In this document: positions 53,780 to 64,000 of the stretch, one piece after another
Numbering within the stretch: position 1 is the first letter of the stretch
Layout: every line of letters starts with the position of its first letter
Source of the DNA: Plantago ovata
Taxonomy: Eukaryota; Streptophyta; Magnoliopsida; Lamiales; Plantaginaceae
Direction: 5' to 3'
Assembly: GCA_028274465.1 (NCBI GenBank)
Contig: CM051455.1
Span: forward strand, 93,070,365-93,134,364
Length of the DNA stretch: 64,000 bases
The notes under the pieces: generated by a model
What the model was told of the DNA's origin: nothing
Seen by the model: the letters and a program-made list of their open reading frames with translations, nothing else
Databases searched by the model: none
Program-made: the position numbers and the translations under genes

Positions 53780-54475
53780 GCAAGTAGGGAACAAGGCAAA
53801 CTGCCTAGCAACACTGTGAAGTCGAAATCACCATCAAGAAGGTTGTTAAGTGCAAGTGTTGCATGAAGGAAGAACTTCTACAGGCTGAGGAAGAAGAGAA
53901 GGACCTTGGTTCTGACGCAAGTGATGAGGAGCAAGAGGATCCCGAACCACTCCCTAAAAGTTTCGATGTTAAGGTAGGGATTGGTGAGCTTGAAGATGTC
54001 CGTGCCACACTAGACACGGGATCCTACTCAAACATAATCCCTTTGAATGTGTTTGAAAAGAGCAACCTTGGAAAACTATCTGAGCAAAGGGCTATTGTGC
54101 AATTGGCGGATGGATCCTTTATGAGACCCGAGGGCGTTGTGAAAAATGTGTTGGTCAAGATTGGTGAAGCATCTATATACACCAATTTTGTAGTTATGCC
54201 GGCATCTGCACACGGGGGATGTCATACTCTTAGGGCAAACATTCTTGACCAAACTACGCTCCGTGATGGACATCTACCAAAGAACTTGCACCATCGAAGT
54301 GGATGGCAAGCAACATGTGTTGCAAGCCATACCTGATCCGCCTGAACCGCCTGATATTTCTTTCACTACTCACTACTGTGGTCTTGCAGCCTATATTCTT
54401 TCTTATTCACAGGTTCGTGGCATGAAGAGGAGATCAATGAAGGGGAAGCCTAGTACCCGCAAAAAGAAGAGATAG
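53780..54475 (+). pseudogene. TRG-3 aspartic protease
   Basis: Acidic linker (QAEEEEKDLGSDASDEEQED), then a retropepsin-like domain: VRATLDTGSYSNIIPLNVFE with DTGS as active site near 54013-54024, VQLADGSFMRPEGVVKNVLV, then a final strand region near 54260-54330 (MDIYQRTCTIEVDGKQHVLQ) that matches TRG-1 (VIDIYRRTCSFEVNDKQHTLR). It has about one break. No polymerase follows. Confidence 0.87.
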
Positions 54476-55008
54476 GCGCAGACAGGAGTCGAGTCAAAGA
54501 CTTTAAACAATGACGCTATCCGCGAGGCAACCCGGAATTTTTATCGCTTTCTTTACCGCTTTTCTGCATGCATTCATTCTTGAACTATTTGCTTCTCGTA
54601 TGCAAATTTGTTCATGTCTGTGTCGTATATGCTTGTGCTTGAGTGAGATTTTTCAAGCGGTTTTTTGAAAAAATTGGTTTCGGGGATTAAAATCGCATTT
54701 TCTGACGACAGGAACCGTCTCCCCGCATCGGGGAGCACGGGGCGAACCGCCCCACGTGGGGGGCGAACCGCCCCACGGTTCCAGAACTACAAAACGTGGA
54801 TTTCTTCCCCTTTTCCTCATTTTCTTCATATTTCATCATTCCTCCTCCCAAAAAAACCCGAAAATCGCGATTTCATCTTCAAATCTTCATAACTTCTTCA
54901 TTTCTTGACCAAATTTAGTGTTCTTTAGCTTAAATCGAAGCCTATTACATGATCTATCATCCCAGCCGAACAGATTTCGTCCTTATGCGTTAGATTTTCA
55001 TATCTGAG
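54476..55008 (+). promoter_or_regulatory. TRG-3 ORF2 leader with palindrome ladder
   Basis: No gene. CTCCCCGCATCGGGGAG (6-bp stem) near 54718 is followed by two GGCGAACCGCC cores at 54743 and 54764 (21 bp apart), then a pyrimidine-rich stretch (TTCTTCCCCTTTTCCTC and similar) like a plant 5' UTR, up to the donor site at 55009. The position and order mirror TRG-1. Confidence 0.55.
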
Positions 55009-55550
55009 GTATCATCCTTAGAACCCTTATTTTCGAATTTGGGGGTTTTCTAATTTGAGCTTCAATTATGCTTATTTGATGCATGGGTATGTTATTTGTG
55101 TGATTAGACATGTTATTTACTATCAATTGCATGCTCAATTTTGCTCGGATTGTTGATTTGGGTATTTTTGTTACTAGATGATATATCTTGCTATGCAATA
55201 TGTCTTTATCTTTGATTTCTTGCATATGATTGTATCTATTGATGTAATATTGGTGGATTTGACGGTTGAATGCTTAATTGTTGAATATGAGGACTTATGA
55301 TGGTAGAATTTTTCGCTACTATGGTATGAATTGAGCCTTGTTATCAAGGATATTGGTTGTCTAGTAAGAGCATAATGTGATGTACTGCTTGTAGTAGTTA
55401 CATTGGTATGTTGCATGATGAAGAAGCTAGGCTAGACATTACGGTTTGGGGAGCTCGATTTTTGATTTTATCACTTGTGTGTTTCGCTCTTACACTAGCA
55501 TATGCATGAGTCAGTTTTGTGTCATACGAGGTACTAACTGCTGTTTGTAG
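55009..55550 (+). other. Candidate 5'-UTR intron of TRG-3 ORF2 (542 nt)
   Basis: Donor CTGAG|GTATCATCC, acceptor CTGTTTGTAG|GTACCAT, T-rich in between. It aligns with the TRG-1 candidate intron at both ends (516 nt there). The ORF2 coding sense starts just after the acceptor. Confidence 0.6.
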
Positions 55551-56300
55551 GTACCATACCAAGGGAAAGGAGCATTCCCCTATGATTGTTGTGAAGAACC
55601 ATGTCAAGGAAGGTGACCTCGCTAGATGTGCGTTCGAGCCAAGGGGTTTTGCAACAACGTCGTGGATTATCCAAGAGGAGGAGCTAGAGTACACATGGAG
55701 TAAGGACTCCTATGCCTATTCATGCACCACCGAAGGGACAGAAACCATTATTACGTCAGCACTCCATCACAAGGACTGCAAAGTTCGAGTGAACTGGAAG
55801 GCACCGGGACATTCTCGCCGCGTCGGATTCAATCTTGAGTTCGTAGTTGCTAGAAGATTCCGAAGCGTTAGCTTGGTTCCAAAACATAATGACATGGGTG
55901 CCCAGCACCTCGTTGGGGTGCGCCTTACCTGCCTCTAAAGAGAGCATCATATAGACATCGGGAGCATCAACTGTAGAGAATGTGGTCGACATAGGAAAAA
56001 ATGGAAGTCAACCTCTGAATACCCGAGCAGCTCGCTGTAACCTCCTTGGGGTGTAAAACGCTGGAGGGGGAGGTCCTGATACCACTGCCCTTTCCCCTTC
56101 AACAGTTCACAACCTGTTGGAGAGATACCGGGTGGAAGATTCCATAACAGAGGCGGCCAATCTTGAAGATTCCTTTCGACACTGCAACTCTACCAGTGAC
56201 GATGTGCGTGACAGTAGTGACAATGAAGACAATAGGGACAATGATGATACAGATGGTTGAATTGGCCCTATCCGATCTGTTGATGGAACTATCGCCACTA
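55551..56300 (+). pseudogene. TRG-3 ORF2: plant-transposon-domain relative
   Basis: Coding sense begins at the acceptor site and reads through VKNHVKEGDLARCAFEPRGF, DCKVRVNWKAPGHSRRVGFNLEFVVARRFRSVSLVPKHNDM and on to an Asp/Asn-rich tail near 56190-56260. It matches TRG-2 ORF2 most closely and TRG-1 ORF2 more distantly. It is broken several times. The function is unknown. Confidence 0.65.
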
Positions 56301-57895
56301 CCACAAGTCCCGATGATCATATATGAGACTCCCAGAGCAGTTCCAATAACTCACAAGCAGCACACTCAGCCGACCGAGGCCAAACCATGGGGTAACATCT
56401 AGTATCACATCTTATTTCCTCATTTTCTTACTGCTTGGGACTAGCGTAAATTTCATGAGGGGGGATGGGATTTAAGTGACCTAATGTTGTTAGTTTGGAG
56501 CTTGACATTGGTAGGCTGAGTATAGTACCTCGCATGCTTTATCCATATGCATTTGCATTTGCACGTTTACTGCTTTCTTAGATTTTTAGGTTGCATTTCA
56601 CTACATTCATCCTAGGATAGTCTTGCATGTTTTATATGGAGTTTATTGCCGAACTTTTTGAACTTTTTTATTGGGTAGATCAACTAGCTATGCCATTAAT
56701 CGTATGCTTCATCTCTATGAATTTGCTTGAGGTTTTTCTCGCTTGGCTTGTCGCATTTATGTATTGCACTTAGTTGAGCTTGGTAGTCTCGACATCACTT
56801 AGTGGTGTTTTCTCTAGTGCGGTTCACGAAGGCCTTTATAATAGGATGATGCATGTTAGGGTCTTATGGTTGTTTTCCCGAGTAATTATGTACCTAAGAG
56901 GCAACAAGTCTTCACCATGCTTTGAGATTGATAAATGCCTAGGAAGGAGGTAGTGTGAGGTTGTGTGATCCTTTGTTTATAACCTATTCTTCCGAATAGG
57001 TTTGGGGAGGGGGTTACACCATCATAGACTTGTTTCTGTTTTTCATTTTCGTAACGTGAGTTTATTTTTCATTTTCCGTAAATTTTGTACTCCAACCTAT
57101 TCTTTCGAATAGGTTTGGGGAAGTCGTGTGAGTCATTTTGTTTCTCTTTTTGTTATGCTACTGCTGGCTAGAAAAAAAGAGAAAAAGAAAAAAGAGAAAA
57201 GAAAAAATCTGGAAAGGAAAAAAAAAAAAAAAAAAAAAAGACCCCAAAAAAGCAAAAGAAGGGTCCAAAGAAGAAAGCCAAATAGCAGTTTAGCAAAGTC
57301 TTGAGTCTTTTCCAATTCTTGTAATGTTCGTAATCGTGTTTTTCTATTTTTTTATCTTTTTTGTCTTGAGTATAATCTGTTCTAGACCATCCTCGTCCTG
57401 CCATTCAGGAAGTGGTGAATAGCTTAAGACTTTACTTGAGAGATGGGTAGAACAGGGGAGAGTTATCTTTTATAGGGAACCCTCCTTCGTTTGATAAGAG
57501 CCAGTACTGGTTCGACCTCTTTTGAGGGAAAGTCTTAACATGGTGGAACAGCAGTAAGTCCTCAGTTTCATAGGCACGGGGCAACCATTCGTATCTTAGC
57601 ATGCTTCATTACATCGTCACTGACTAGGTCCAGGTAGAGAATGTTACGAGAGACTATCTTGTCTTGACATAAGTGCTTATGTGGATGTGTATAAGTCAAT
57701 CGAGGTATTCTTCAACCTATATTCATGCTTTGATTTATATGGTTTTTGTTCATATGTTTTTTGATAGATTCAGTAGATTAGTTCATTTTATTTGGCATGA
57801 GACTCCATTTTGTGTCTTGCATGTTTTTTGTATTAGAATCTAGCTTAGTTGCTTGAGGACAAGCAAAGGTTCAGTTTGGGGAGTTTGATGAATGT
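56301..57895 (+). other. TRG-3 3' non-coding region
   Basis: No gene. Two hairpins AACCTATTC-loop-GAATAGGTT at 56981-57002 and 57094-57115, each running into TTTGGGGA. A purine-rich run at about 57168-57250. The last 430 bp (57464-57895) match Ath. The tract GTTTGGGGAG at about 57885-57893 is the polypurine primer before the LTR. Confidence 0.8.
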
Positions 57896-59197
57896 GTATT
57901 TTACACTTTCATTCGAGTCTTTTTCACCTATTTTAGCTATCCTCTATGTTAATTTAGCTATATTTTAGTGCATTTTATTAGAATAGTGTCACGTTTCCCT
58001 TTAGATTTTATTTTACAGGTTTTTGTTGAAATTCTAAGATGTCCGGGCAATTATATTGAAGTTGACAAGGAATTGGTGTTCCAGAAGCCTATTTGGAGTA
58101 TCTGAAGGTTTCCGGATAGGATTTGGAGTCTAGGGGTCGAATCTGGAGGTTAGAAGGCCACTAGAAGTCAGAAACCGAGTCCGAAAAGGGAAGAAATCCA
58201 AAACCGCGTCGAAAACGCGGAATTCCGTGAAAAAGCCGCCGGGCGAACCGCCGCACAGGTGGAGCGAACCGCCCACACCGGGCGAACCGCCGGGCATGTG
58301 GGGCGAACCGCCCCACAATAATTCGAAGCCTATATATAGTTGCTCAGTTTTCTCCGAAAATCATATCCTTCCAGACCTACTTTCTCACCTCTCTCTGTAG
58401 TTTTAGGTAGGGACTTCCCAGAGCCTGTTCTGGGGGTCCGTAGCTTAGGGGACTCTTTTTCATAGCAGTTTGGAGCTCGTAGGATCGCAATCATCCGGAG
58501 ATTGACAACCTTCGGTAACTTTGTATCTTACAGTTTTATTCTACTTATTTTATTATATTCTTTCAACATGTTTTCTTCTATGATTTCTGTTGATTGCATG
58601 CCTATTATGAGTAGCTAAACTTATCATTGGTGGTAGTATGTGAATTCTTAGCGAAGGGAAGATAATCATGCTAATGGCTATATCGCGCATTATACTCCGT
58701 GTCATTGCTTTATTTCCTTGATCAGGCACAGCCTAAATTCTCGTATGTTGTATTAATTATTATGCACAATTGGACACTTGTCGACCTGAGTGCGAGTTTA
58801 TATTCGTAGTGTTGAATAATTACGGAACACATTAGGACAATAGTGATTGACTTGTCAGACCAATTATCTTCGTAGTGCTTAATATTTGCAACAGGACACT
58901 AGATTGATTCAAAGATCTCTATGCAAGACCGAGGAATTTATGAATGATTATCGACCCATTATGCTAAGAAGGATCATACTATCACCAATCTCCATTATCT
59001 GCTAGAAACCCCTTTGCTATGCGTCTGCTGTTTTTATATTCTAAATTAGATTTGATAAAGCTAGTTATAGTCCTGAGAGAACGACACTCGAGTCATTCTA
59101 CTACTACACTACGGTTTTCGTTGTAGTTGTGGATTGCCTTTGGCTAAATAACAAATATTATTTGACTGAACCGGAACCGACAAATCCGCGTTCATCA
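57896..59197 (+). repeat. TRG-3 3' LTR
   Basis: 1302 bp, TGATGAATGTG to GCGTTCATCA. Palindrome ladder near 58241-58313 and TATATATAG near 58331. About 98% like the 5' LTR by eye. Followed by the CATTG duplication. Confidence 0.93.
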
Positions 59198-60739
59198 CAT
59201 TGTCAGAAATATTATTTCCATTCCATTGTTGGACAATTTGGGTTTTACCTTTCGTTTTGCTAATAATACTTGTTATTTTTCGCTAAATGACCAGTATTAT
59301 GGAAAAGCTCGCTTAGTGAACGGTTTATATATTTTGCAAAGTAGTCTACCTTTCTTTCAAATACAAAACAAACAACCGTCTTCAAATAGGAAGAATAATC
59401 CATCTTATCTATGGCATTGTCGGCTAGGCCATATCAATGAAACACGGATTCAAAGACTAAGGAAGTTGGACTACTTAGAACCATTTGATTTCGAATCATA
59501 TGGTACATGCGAATCATGTGTTAAGGATAAGATGACGAACAAACCCTTTGTTGGACAACGTGTTCGTGCCACTCGCTGCTTAGAGCTCATACATATCGAT
59601 GTATGTGGACCTTTTAAAGTCCAAGCACGTGGAGGTTATTCTTACTTTGTTACCTTTACTGACGATTTCTCAAGGTATGGATATATTTATCTTATGAAGA
59701 ATAAATCTGAGACCTTTGGGAAATTCAAGGAGTTTAGGAATGAGGTCGAGAATGAATTGAACCTAAGAATAGTCACTCTTCGATCAGATCGAGGAGGTGA
59801 ATACCTTAGTGAAGAATTTATCGACTACTTGAAGGAGAATGGAATTCAATCACAATGGACCCCTCCTGGAACACCACAATTATATGGTGTGTCTGAGAGA
59901 AGGAATCGAACCCTGCTGGACATGGTGAGATCAATGATTGGATTCTCGACTCTTCCAAAATATCTATGGGGATATGCGCTACAAATTCTAATCTACATTC
60001 TGAACCGTGTACCATCTAAATCAGTGGAGAAAACTCCTTATGAGTTATGGAAAGGAAAGAAGCCCTCACTGGGCTATCTTAGACCTTGGGCTGTCCTGCG
60101 ATCGTCAAATTGTTGCTCACTGATAAGTTAGATGCCAAGGGTGTCAAAGTTTATTTCATAGGCTATCCTCGTCAGACAAGAGGCTATGAATTCTATCATG
60201 CTGAAGATCACAAGGTGATAGTATCTATAAACGTCAAGTTTTTAGAAGAAGAATACCTCGAAGAAGAGAGGTTAGATGATATGATAGAACTTGAAGAAAT
60301 TCAAGACTTTGACACGCGCGAACATGAGTTCTCTAAATCTTCTGATTTGGACTCAAGTTCAGTGGGAGCTTTCGAAGCAGACAAGGGTAATGATATGACA
60401 CTTGCTAGGCATGTCATAGTCAGTGGGAGTCTTGTGATTAGATCAACAGTTGAAACCACACCAATAGAACCCGTTGTCAATCAACCTGTGCAACAAGTTG
60501 CACAACAGCAGCCTCCCGCTAGGGAACAGGGTCGTAGCACGCGACCGGCTATATCAGTGCCCACTGATAATGTTCGTGTTACACGAAGCCAGAAAAGAAA
60601 AGCACCAGAAACGCCGACAGAAGCACCAGTCGAGCTCCGTAGGTCGAAGAGGATCCCAAAGGGGCCTCAGAAGCAAAGCCTTATGATAGAAGACATCAGT
60701 GAAATTGATGTTGGCTTATCAGATCGGGAAGACCCCGAG
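59198..60739 (+). pseudogene. Cop-2: integrase and RT-linker region
   Basis: Resumes Cop-2 after TRG-3. [14 protein letters not shown], then the HHCC block near 59410-59530 ([23 protein letters not shown]). Integrase core: [30 protein letters not shown] near 59600-59680, [14 protein letters not shown] near 59780 and [14 protein letters not shown] near 59890. Then the linker with NVRVTRSQKRKAPETP and the Arg/Lys-rich RRSKRIPKGPQ, ending SDREDPE at the Cop-3 insertion. It is broken about once or twice. Confidence 0.9.
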
Positions 60740-62825
60740 TGTAAGAAAATACGGTCAGAGTTACCCCTAGGGTACGCAGCGGAATTTCAAAAATTTTCTT
60801 AACATACAGGTTAATTGATTATACATATGTCGTATATATATAAACACGTCAATTAGAAGACTAACCTTACTTCCAAAGCAGCTTCCAAGTCTTCGTAATA
60901 ATCCAGTGTATCTTCTCCTTCGTCGAAGTCGAAGATATCTACAATGCTCCTTATATCTGCAAGACAATAAGAGTTAGTTTCCAGCTCCTAGAACCTCAAC
61001 CTTGGTATCCACGGATGAACAGCCTATCGGAAGAATGCTAGGATATTCTTTATGTGAACAAGAAGACGGGGCGGCAATTCCTCCGGTGAGGTGGCGCGCG
61101 CGTGGGTGGCTAAGGGAGGAGGGGAGAGCTTTTTATTTTCTCTAAGAAAACTGGGTAGAATAACTGTGTTCAAAACAGTGTGTAAAGCTCTCTAATAGTC
61201 CACTATATATAGTAGTCTATAGAAGCATAAAGCATAAGCAATTAGACTTCGTAAAGGAATAAGAATCTAATTCTTATCGCACAAGGAAATCAACATCATG
61301 TCTAGATTCATTCCCAATCAAATCAAAACTCAATCAGGAAAATCTAACTTATCCCTTGGACTTCTAATAGGGGAAGGAGTCGAACTCCTTCCCCTACTCC
61401 ATCATGCGCGCGCGCGCGCCTCCTAGGGACAGTAGGTGGGTCCCAATTTTGGAACCCACTTATAGTTCTAAGGCATATCAAACTCCAAGTAGATTTTGCC
61501 CAAGTGCATATGTTAATTCTAAATTAACATATCCTTTCTAATCAAACCTCCATTATATTTCCAAAATATAATTTTTAATTGTATTTACATAAAATACAAT
61601 TAATTAGCCAATTTAATCAGTAATTCCAAATCATTAATTGAGCCACCAAATATTATAATTAATTTCAAATCAATTATAATCCATCAATCACAATTTCACA
61701 ATTAATTCCAAATTAATTGCGATTCCATCTTCAAGGATATTCTGATAGACTGAATCACCACATACTGTGACCCATAGGGCCTCACCGTATTAAGCAAGTC
61801 CCAGACTAGGCAACATGGAATTCCTAGACGGTTCCATTTGCAATATTAATACGTGAGGACGTTTGAGAGGTTTCTCAAAGCTAACCCTTTCGTTGCGAAG
61901 CCTGTCGCGCTCGACGCGACGATGGTAACGTCCCTTCATCTGACTTGCTCGAATGTATCTAGGATCGATGAAGTGTCTATCCCAATAATACATCCATGGG
62001 CGTCTCAGGGAGTTGCTTGGTTAAGATATACTTATGACCATCATAATATATCATTTGCACTGGCCAGTGACTTTACCAACACAACTATGCAGACTATGAG
62101 CAGTGCTCTCTTGTGCTACACTTGAGAAATGAATGCTTCACAGAATCACTTATCACCCCCCTTTGTATTTAGCCATAATCCTGGATCGTGTCTTAGGTCA
62201 GCTGCTTATTCAGAGCTGACATCGACGGGTCCACCAAGGATATGGGGCAACAAATGTGATGATAAAGTCCTGTAAGTACAAAGGACGAATGGCATCACTT
62301 CGACAAGTCACCGGTTCCCATAGACACGTCGGTGTAGAGTATACATCGATGGGAGTGTCCGGTGGGTACTTCCATTGTTCGATAAAGCTTCTTCGAACAA
62401 CTATGCGCAGTTATGGGAACGTTTCTCGATTGTCCAACAATCCGTTCCGTGGCCGTGGGATCGGCTCACACTTGCTCCAACAAGTATAACCTGCACGCAT
62501 ACTAGTCTTGTCAGGTTCATTCAGACCCCCACATCCGAGATGAACCACCACTAGGGAGAGTTTGGGATAGATGATAACTCACACAGCTCCCACTAGCTGT
62601 GTGATCGGTCATCTATCCGAGGGGACATGTTTAATATCAATACAGACAGTAATAAAGATATGACATGCTGCAGCCTGGTGTAATATAAATATGAAAGCGA
62701 TACTCAATAGTGAAATGCAACAAACATATATTATATTACGCTGACCTGTGTAATAGTACATATATGCCCTCTATAAGGGCACCATGCCCTTAGTAAGGAC
62801 TGTCTCTAGGACATATACACTATCA
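60740..62825 (-). repeat. Cop-3 3' LTR
   Basis: Plus-strand TGTAAGAAAATACGG to CATATACACTATCA, the reverse of the Cop-2 LTR ends. It includes an alternating GC run, CGCGCGCGCGCG, near 61407, the conserved hairpin AATTGTATTT/AAATACAATT near 61577-61601 and a clear overall match in reverse to 46841-48969. Confidence 0.9.
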
Positions 62826-62873
62826 ATCTCCCACTTGGACTAGAGCCAGTCACCTTTATGCCTAATGCCCAGA

Positions 62874-63149
62874 TTAGCATAATGTCTTAAGTGGACTTCC
62901 ACTGATAAGACCTTGGTGAAAGGATCTGCCACGTTCTATACTAACTTCTCCTCTATCTATAATCTCACGTATAACGTGATATTTTCTAAGTACATGTTTG
63001 TTCTTGTTTGTAGATCTAGGCTCCCTAGCTTGAGCGACGGCGCCCGTATTGTCACAATAAATCGTTATTGGACTGGAAGCAGGAACAACCCTCAATTCCT
63101 TCAAGAACTTTGAAATCCAGACAGCTTCTTTCGATGCTTCTGATGCAGC
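62874..63149 (-). pseudogene. Cop-3: RNase H C-terminal part
   Basis: The minus strand encodes AASEASKEAVWISKF and then LKELRVVPASSPITIYCDNTGAVAQAREP, followed by NKHVLRKYHVIREII and IERG. These are the last blocks of copia RNase H. The rest of pol lies beyond Gyp-4, to the right of the window. Confidence 0.87.
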
Positions 63150-64000
63150 TGATGATGTCGTTTTTCACCAATTAAATTTGTTTAATAGCCAAAGAACACT
63201 TATCACTACACAAACTAGAGTGCAATGGCAAGTTGTCCCCGAGTGTCGTTCTCTCGGGACCTAACGTGGCTTTGTTTGTGGTTTTTGCTAATTATTTCAG
63301 ACAACGTGTTCAAGTGTTTATAGGATAGAATTGTTTTCTCAGAACAAAGCAACGAGAAATCAGATTGTTGTAATCAAGTTTGGAAAACGGTTGGTGGTAG
63401 AAATCAAATACACATGCATGGGTTACGAATATGCTCACAAGTTCAGTGCGTAAAACCTTCGATCAAGTCTGCTAAGCAACTCGTCTAGGTAACTTTCAAG
63501 ACACACATCATAAAAGATCACTATCAATACTTTAGATGTGCTTGTCACTAACACCATTTATCTAGCATGCTGCAAATCTCTAACATACAATCCTATAGCT
63601 TTCATTGACCAAGAGTTTGTCACTATACTCAATTCGAATATATTTTATAGGCAACTAAGAATCATATGAAGGAATTTGCAGCAAGATTGACTCACAATCT
63701 CATGTAAGCATAAACATAACTCATAGCATGCATATTCTACATTCTACCACCAACACAAAGGATTTAGCTACTCATATTCATCAACATAGACATCAAATCA
63801 TATGAATTGTAAATAGAATACATCAAATCAAACTACTAGACAAGAGATAATGATACAATGTTACCACCAAGCTGTCACTAATCGGTGGGTATTGATGAAA
63901 ACCTCTCCGTAGATGAAACAATGGATGCAATCCTATGCCAAAACCTTTAATCCCATCTAAAATACAATGTAATTTGAGTTTTCTCTGAGTTTTGGGGCTT
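63150..64000 (-). repeat. Gyp-4: gypsy LTR entering Cop-3 (continues past window)
   Basis: Starts TGATGATGTCG or, three bases later, TGATGTCG; the exact edge is ambiguous because of the repeated TGATG. Closely related to the TRG-1 LTR, sharing the CGTTCTCTCGGGAC, GCTAAGCAACTCGTCTAGG-like and CATTCTACCACCAACACAAA-like tracts. The orientation matches TRG-1. The window ends inside it, so whether it is solo or part of a full element cannot be seen. Confidence 0.82.

Larger units (their letters stand above)
51256..59197 (+). mobile_element. TRG-3: gypsy gag-protease-ORF2 element without RT
   Basis: 7942 bp, flanked by the perfect duplication CATTG (51251-51255 and 59198-59202) inside the Cop-2 protease. 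Order: 5' LTR, gag, protease, palindrome ladder and leader with intron, ORF2, 3' region, PPT, 3' LTR. No RT, RNase H or integrase is recognisable anywhere in it. Its LTRs are the same family as those of Ath, and its last 430 bp of internal sequence are nearly identical to Ath. The LTRs differ at about 25 positions by eye (about 2%), so it is recent. Coding parts are partly broken. Confidence 0.92.
46841..60739 (+). mobile_element. Cop-2: Ty1/copia element, interrupted by TRG-3
   Basis: Plus-strand copia element in TRG-2. 5' LTR of 2129 bp, Met primer site, long leader, gag, protease, [TRG-3 at 51256-59197], pre-integrase, integrase and linker up to SDREDPE, where Cop-3 enters at 60740. RT, RNase H and 3' LTR are not in the window. 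The protein closely matches Cop-1, and the LTR matches that of Cop-3. The lineage within copia is unresolved; the LTR is unusually long. It is broken a few times. Confidence 0.88.
60740..63149 (-). mobile_element. Cop-3: Ty1/copia element, 3' end (3' LTR and RNase H)
   Basis: Minus-strand copia element inserted in Cop-2 coding sequence. Seen here: 3' LTR (60740-62825), PPT (plus-strand ATCTCCCACTTGG, 62826-62838) and the end of RNase H. Gyp-4 interrupts it near 63150. The LTR is an inverted relative of the Cop-2 5' LTR, so a member of one family landed in another member in the opposite direction. Confidence 0.85.

Noticed and set aside
63150-64000. Gyp-4 as the missing second part of the TRG-1 5' LTR
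   Set aside because: It starts at the LTR edge again, repeating sequence already present at 42883-43209, so it is a separate LTR copy.

Overview
This window is nuclear DNA from an angiosperm, most likely a eudicot with a large repeat-rich genome; I cannot name the species. It is AT-rich, and every stretch I could identify is LTR retrotransposon. I found no host gene, tRNA, rRNA or CRISPR array. It reads like heterochromatin in which elements have repeatedly inserted into each other.

The elements, with names used below, are as follows. Cop-1 is an old minus-strand Ty1/copia element, visible as 1-1244, 22878-24103 and 25413-25634. Sire (1245-22877, plus) is a Sirevirus-type copia element inside Cop-1, with 1.7 kb LTRs, a CTTAT target duplication, gag, pol and a large env-like region. 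Its middle is present twice around a 100-N assembly gap. SoloA (24104-25412) is a gypsy-type solo LTR in Cop-1. TRG-1 (25635-43209, minus) is a gypsy element with gag, protease and a plant-transposon-like ORF2 but no recognisable reverse transcriptase. It holds SoloB (28203-29403, GTCAA duplication) and Ath (30053-37786, AAAAG duplication), an Athila/Calypso-like element with gag, protease, RT, RNase H and integrase core.

To the right, TRG-2 (43210-46840, minus) sits in the 5' LTR of TRG-1. Cop-2 (46841-60739, plus copia) sits in TRG-2 and is itself interrupted by TRG-3 (51256-59197, CATTG duplication), another gag-protease-ORF2 element whose LTRs match those of Ath. Cop-3 (60740-63149, minus) is the same copia family as Cop-2, inserted head-on. 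A further gypsy LTR, Gyp-4, enters Cop-3 at about 63150 and runs off the window. The stack Cop-1 > TRG-1 > TRG-2 > Cop-2 > Cop-3 > Gyp-4 is six levels deep.

The TRG elements carry gag and protease but no RT or integrase. They share termini, a tRNA-Asp primer site (seen in TRG-1) and 3' sequence with Ath, so an Ath-like element probably supplied their mobility.

The most striking signal is small-scale structure. Several unrelated families here carry arrays of short hairpins at regular spacing. They are seen in the Sire LTR (about 50 bp apart), in the Sire pol-to-env interval (constant 7-nt loop with stems that change in compensating ways), in the Cop-2 leader (about 47 bp apart), and as GC-rich palindromes about 20 bp apart just upstream of the TATA box in gypsy LTRs. 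The ORF2 cassette has what looks like its own leader and 5'-UTR intron, and the Sire env-like region has three candidate introns of 75, 72 and 75 nt that keep the reading frame open. Identity estimates are by eye and approximate.
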